From the NCBI GenBank assembly GCA_037074615.1, contig CM073518.1, positions 20,660,501 to 20,724,500 on the forward strand: a stretch of 64,000 bases of DNA. Direction: 5' to 3'. The position numbers were made by a program, and so were the translations under genes. This document shows positions 62,401 through 64,000 of the stretch, piece after piece. Below the pieces are notes generated by a model. That model did not search any database. It was not told the origin of the DNA and was given only the letters and a program-made list of their open reading frames with translations. The stretch comes from Leucaena leucocephala (lineage: Eukaryota > Streptophyta > Magnoliopsida > Fabales > Fabaceae). Position 1 is the first letter of the stretch. Each line of letters starts with the position of its first letter.

Positions 62401-63648
62401 AGGATGAGTTAGCGAAGAGAATGATAATAATATAAAAATAAAAAATTTAAAAATTTTCCGATAGAGTCATAGACAAGTCAAAAAGTTCAAGGGAATTGTA
62501 AGTGAATTCATGGTTAAAGGATGAGAAGATTAATTTTCCTAATTTTAATGAGGATTGATGGGCACAGCAATTTCCCCATAAACCCACAGTGGATGCTATT
62601 TCTTCGTAACAGACTGAACATGTGAAAAATTGATGGGGCCATCAGATAACCTGAAAGACGCCAAATTACTTTAGAAGACCAATGGATTGGGTCTCACTAT
62701 AACAAACTAAGATTTTGAACCAAAACTCGTTATGATGTCTCAAAATAAAGAAAATAATTATAAAAAAAATCTCATAATAAATTAACAGTATGAATTTGTT
62801 ATCATTTTTTATATTAGAACTCGTTAATATATTATTCTTATAGTTTCTTAATAACCCAAATAATTATATGGTGTTTGATGTCCTATTATCAAGTATTCAA
62901 ACAACTAATTAATCTAAATTAAGACTTTGCGACTATGATATTTCTCTACATAATTTTTTTAACATGAGATTCGAACTTCAATTCTTTTATTTTGTAATAT
63001 ATTTAGTCCATTACTAGACTAAATATTATTAAGTATTTTATTCTACTCACTTGTCACTCAGACAATGCTTTAAATACGATTGACTCAAATAGGAGATGAT
63101 TTATGTATTAGTAAGAAGAAGAAAATACTTGTGGAAGGCATAAAGAGAGAAGCTGAGGCTGTAGACATTTAATTTGAGACAGACTTTAATAAGCAGTTTG
63201 TCAGTTTCCTGTAAGGTTGCCAACATACGTAAGTTTTCAACTTTCTCTTTATGGACGGGTTCATCCATTTTTGTTTCATATAATAAATAAGAGAATGTAA
63301 TATGGGAACGGAGTATACACATTTAATATGTTTCTAAAATGTAAGTTAATAATGTATATTATGGTATAATGATGATTAATCTGATCCTATAATCATGAAA
63401 TAAAAACCAAAAAGTAGAATTGAGTGCAAGATCAAGAAAAAAGGAACCTGAAATCTCCAAAGGAGATCAGAACAAGCTTCGAAACGGAAACGATTAGAGG
63501 AGAAGTTGCGACGAGCAGCTTCAACTTCATCTTTCTCTTCCTGGCTTCCTTCTTCACCATGAAACTCCCATGTCTGCCTCCCAACGAAGTTATTTGTACT
63601 GAATATGTATGGATCTTTCCCTCCTTCTCCTATCTTCAGCCTCCACAT
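54087..63648 (-). CDS. Oxidosqualene cyclase, beta-amyrin/lupeol-type triterpene synthase
   Basis: Cyclises 2,3-oxidosqualene through the dammarenyl cation, at the ER. Sixteen exons (63648-63448, 59801-59616, 59260-59171, 59081-58893, 58764-58680, 57818-57652, 57546-57355, 57123-57010, 56859-56740, 56622-56500, 56397-56299, 56198-56142, 55228-54860, 54748-54668, 54403-54320, 54209-54087) join to 759 aa, the usual length. It begins MWRLKIGEGG and has QW repeats (NEDGGWGLHI, QNEDGGWGESYL). The protonating motif is DCTAE (482-486). The specificity motif MWCYCR reads MWIYCR (253-258): Trp254 and Tyr256 are kept, and the Cys between is Ile. The residues before DCTAE are DGDQGMQ rather than DQDHGWQ, and GSYGICFTYATMF replaces GNWGVCFTYGTWF. 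These differences make the product uncertain. Intron 1 is 3.6 kb and full of MITEs. Confidence 0.95.
55899..56047. mobile_element. Palindromic MITE in OSC intron 12
   Basis: It starts 'atgtttggattggaagaa' and ends 'ttctttccatccaaacata', with a near-perfect palindrome around 'aataataattttattatt'. Length is about 150 bp. The ATGTTTGG termini read in both directions. Confidence 0.75.
56443..56465. repeat. (AT)n-(GA)n microsatellite in an OSC intron
   Basis: A TATATA run is directly followed by a GAGAGA run. A similar (TATG)n tract is at about 56980-57006 in another OSC intron, and a (GAT)n run is at about 62198-62219 in intron 1. Confidence 0.8.
58298..58524. mobile_element. Stowaway-like MITE, family S copy 2 (OSC intron 5)
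   Basis: It shares 'actcctcaagttcttaat' (compare 'actccagttcttaat'), 'aacttaactaacttcctt' and 'aattagttaaatatg' with 27084-27312. The end 'cctaaagagta' mirrors the start, and TA bounds it. Confidence 0.6.
59311..59572. mobile_element. Stowaway-like MITE, family T copy 2 (OSC intron 2)
   Basis: It shares 'tcctaaatata', 'tctattttatttttaatatt' and 'ttacctaacttct' with 29455-29697. The ends 'tttctcctgtcctaa' and 'ttggaggagaatta' are inverted partners. Confidence 0.6.
59922..60478. mobile_element. MITE family M copy 1 (OSC intron 1)
   Basis: It opens 'aggcctgtttgggaaaccc' and closes 'ataaacacacactaaattt'. The inner block 'tatggactatcaaattact' recurs at the very end of the window (63960-63980). 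It contains a (CT)-rich stretch at 60145-60270. Confidence 0.6.
60949..62519. mobile_element. Long-TIR element, MULE-like, in OSC intron 1
   Basis: The left arm ('aactttaaattcactta' ... 'gtggcaataacactcc' ... 'caactcagctgcccg' ... 'gaagaagaactggaggga') is mirrored by the right arm ('ccatcccctgttcttctt' ... 'gagctgagttggaagg' ... 'gggttattggcac' ... 'taagtgaattcatggttaa'). The arms are about 190 bp. The core has no transposase. A second GC-rich MITE (61215-61650) is nested inside. Confidence 0.65.
61215..61650. mobile_element. Nested MITE with GGCGGGCTAGCCCGCC palindromes
   Basis: The left end 'gagcccgccctttcttagtg' and right end 'ctagcccgccaaattagcgg' are imperfect inverted copies. The AT-rich core lies between. 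The style is close to the GGGACGGG element at 19060-19590. Confidence 0.55.
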
Positions 63649-63703
63649 TCTCTCTCTCCCCCCTCCCTCTCAATTTAAACCAATACCAGTTTACCTTCCT
63701 AAG

Positions 63704-63728
63704 CATGCATTTGCAAATTTTGCATGCA
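63704..63728. promoter_or_regulatory. Paired RY-like CATGCA motifs near the OSC transcription start
   Basis: GCATGCAT at 63703-63710 and GCATGCAC at 63722-63729 lie between the TATA box and the ATG. Two CATGCA motifs 19 bp apart could bind seed B3 factors. The role is inference. Confidence 0.35.
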
Positions 63729-63741
63729 CAAACCCTCCCCC

Positions 63742-63749
63742 TATTTATA
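63742..63749 (-). promoter_or_regulatory. TATA box of the OSC gene
   Basis: TATAAATA on the minus strand, 94 bp before the ATG at 63648, in good position for a short 5' UTR. Confidence 0.65.
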
Positions 63750-63797
63750 ACACTCACATAGTCACATGACTTCTAACTTGTTTCTATATATAATGGT

Positions 63798-64000
63798 TAA
63801 GTATGTGTTTGGAAGTTAGTTTGGAGAATTAATTTTAGGCAAAATTTAGGTTTTGGAAAATTTTACACAAACAGTCATTTTTGTTCAAAATCTCGATTTG
63901 GGTCAAACCATAGTTTCAAAAAAGCTGGTCAGAATAGCTTTTAGAACAGTAAAATAGTTTATGGACTATCAAATTACTATTTTACCTTTACTTTTTCTTA
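63798..64000. mobile_element. MITE family M copy 2, cut by the window end
   Basis: 'gtatgtgtttggaagttag', 'aaatctcgatttgggtcaaa', 'ccatagtttc' and 'tatggactatcaaattact' align with 59922-60140. It sits just upstream of the OSC TATA box. Confidence 0.6.

Noticed and set aside
62165..62407. 80-codon frame with a Met run
   Set aside because: Caused by the (GAT)n microsatellite inside the long-TIR element.
1..64000. CRISPR arrays, operons, ribosome binding sites, rRNA genes
   Set aside because: Nothing of the kind is present; the sequence is eukaryotic with introns throughout.

Overview
The window is plant nuclear DNA. It has GT-AG intron-rich genes, AT-rich intergenic DNA, and SINEs, MITEs, an LTR element and a hAT transposon. 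Its gene families are plant ones: a cellulose-synthase-like CSLE, a NOI/RIN4 protein, a LEC1-type NF-YB, MIR156, SRT1 and an oxidosqualene cyclase. It is most likely a eudicot, probably a rosid; I cannot name the species from the sequence.

Layout. 1-5189 is a CSLE pseudogene whose exon 6 is split by a 3.26-kb insertion with the ends of an LTR; this insertion carries nested SINE-like pieces. 6547-10815 (+) is an apparently intact CSLE1 gene, 7 coding exons and 767 aa, with a foldback element in intron 1. A further CSLE scrap lies near 11.6 kb. 13558-16329 (-) is a 76-aa NOI/RIN4-type gene. 20213-25377 (+) is a 17-exon NusB plus RsmB-type rRNA methyltransferase, probably plastid-targeted. 26495-28964 (-) is an unrecognised six-exon gene model. 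About 30.7-31.3 kb (+) is a MIR156 locus. 35726-37379 (-) is a LEC1-type NF-YB gene. 38997-42522 is an almost intact hAT transposon with a perfect 8-bp target duplication and two nonsense mutations. It sits in one copy of a diverged tandem duplication (about 38.7-44.9 kb). 45935-51906 (-) is the SRT1 (SIRT6-type) deacylase, 14 exons. 54087-63648 (-) is a 16-exon, 759-aa oxidosqualene cyclase of the beta-amyrin/lupeol class with unusual active-site positions.

The genes do not form an obvious pathway. Triterpene cyclisation (OSC), wall-type glycan synthesis (CSLE1), seed and phase regulators (LEC1-type NF-YB, MIR156), a deacylase, an immune-type NOI protein and plastid rRNA methylation look like ordinary plant gene neighbours. 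Local dynamism is high: tandem gene decay at the CSLE locus, intron loss between CSLE copies, and MITEs clustered in OSC introns. All exon models were built by hand from reading frame, splice consensus and remembered family conservation. No alignment or transcript data were available.
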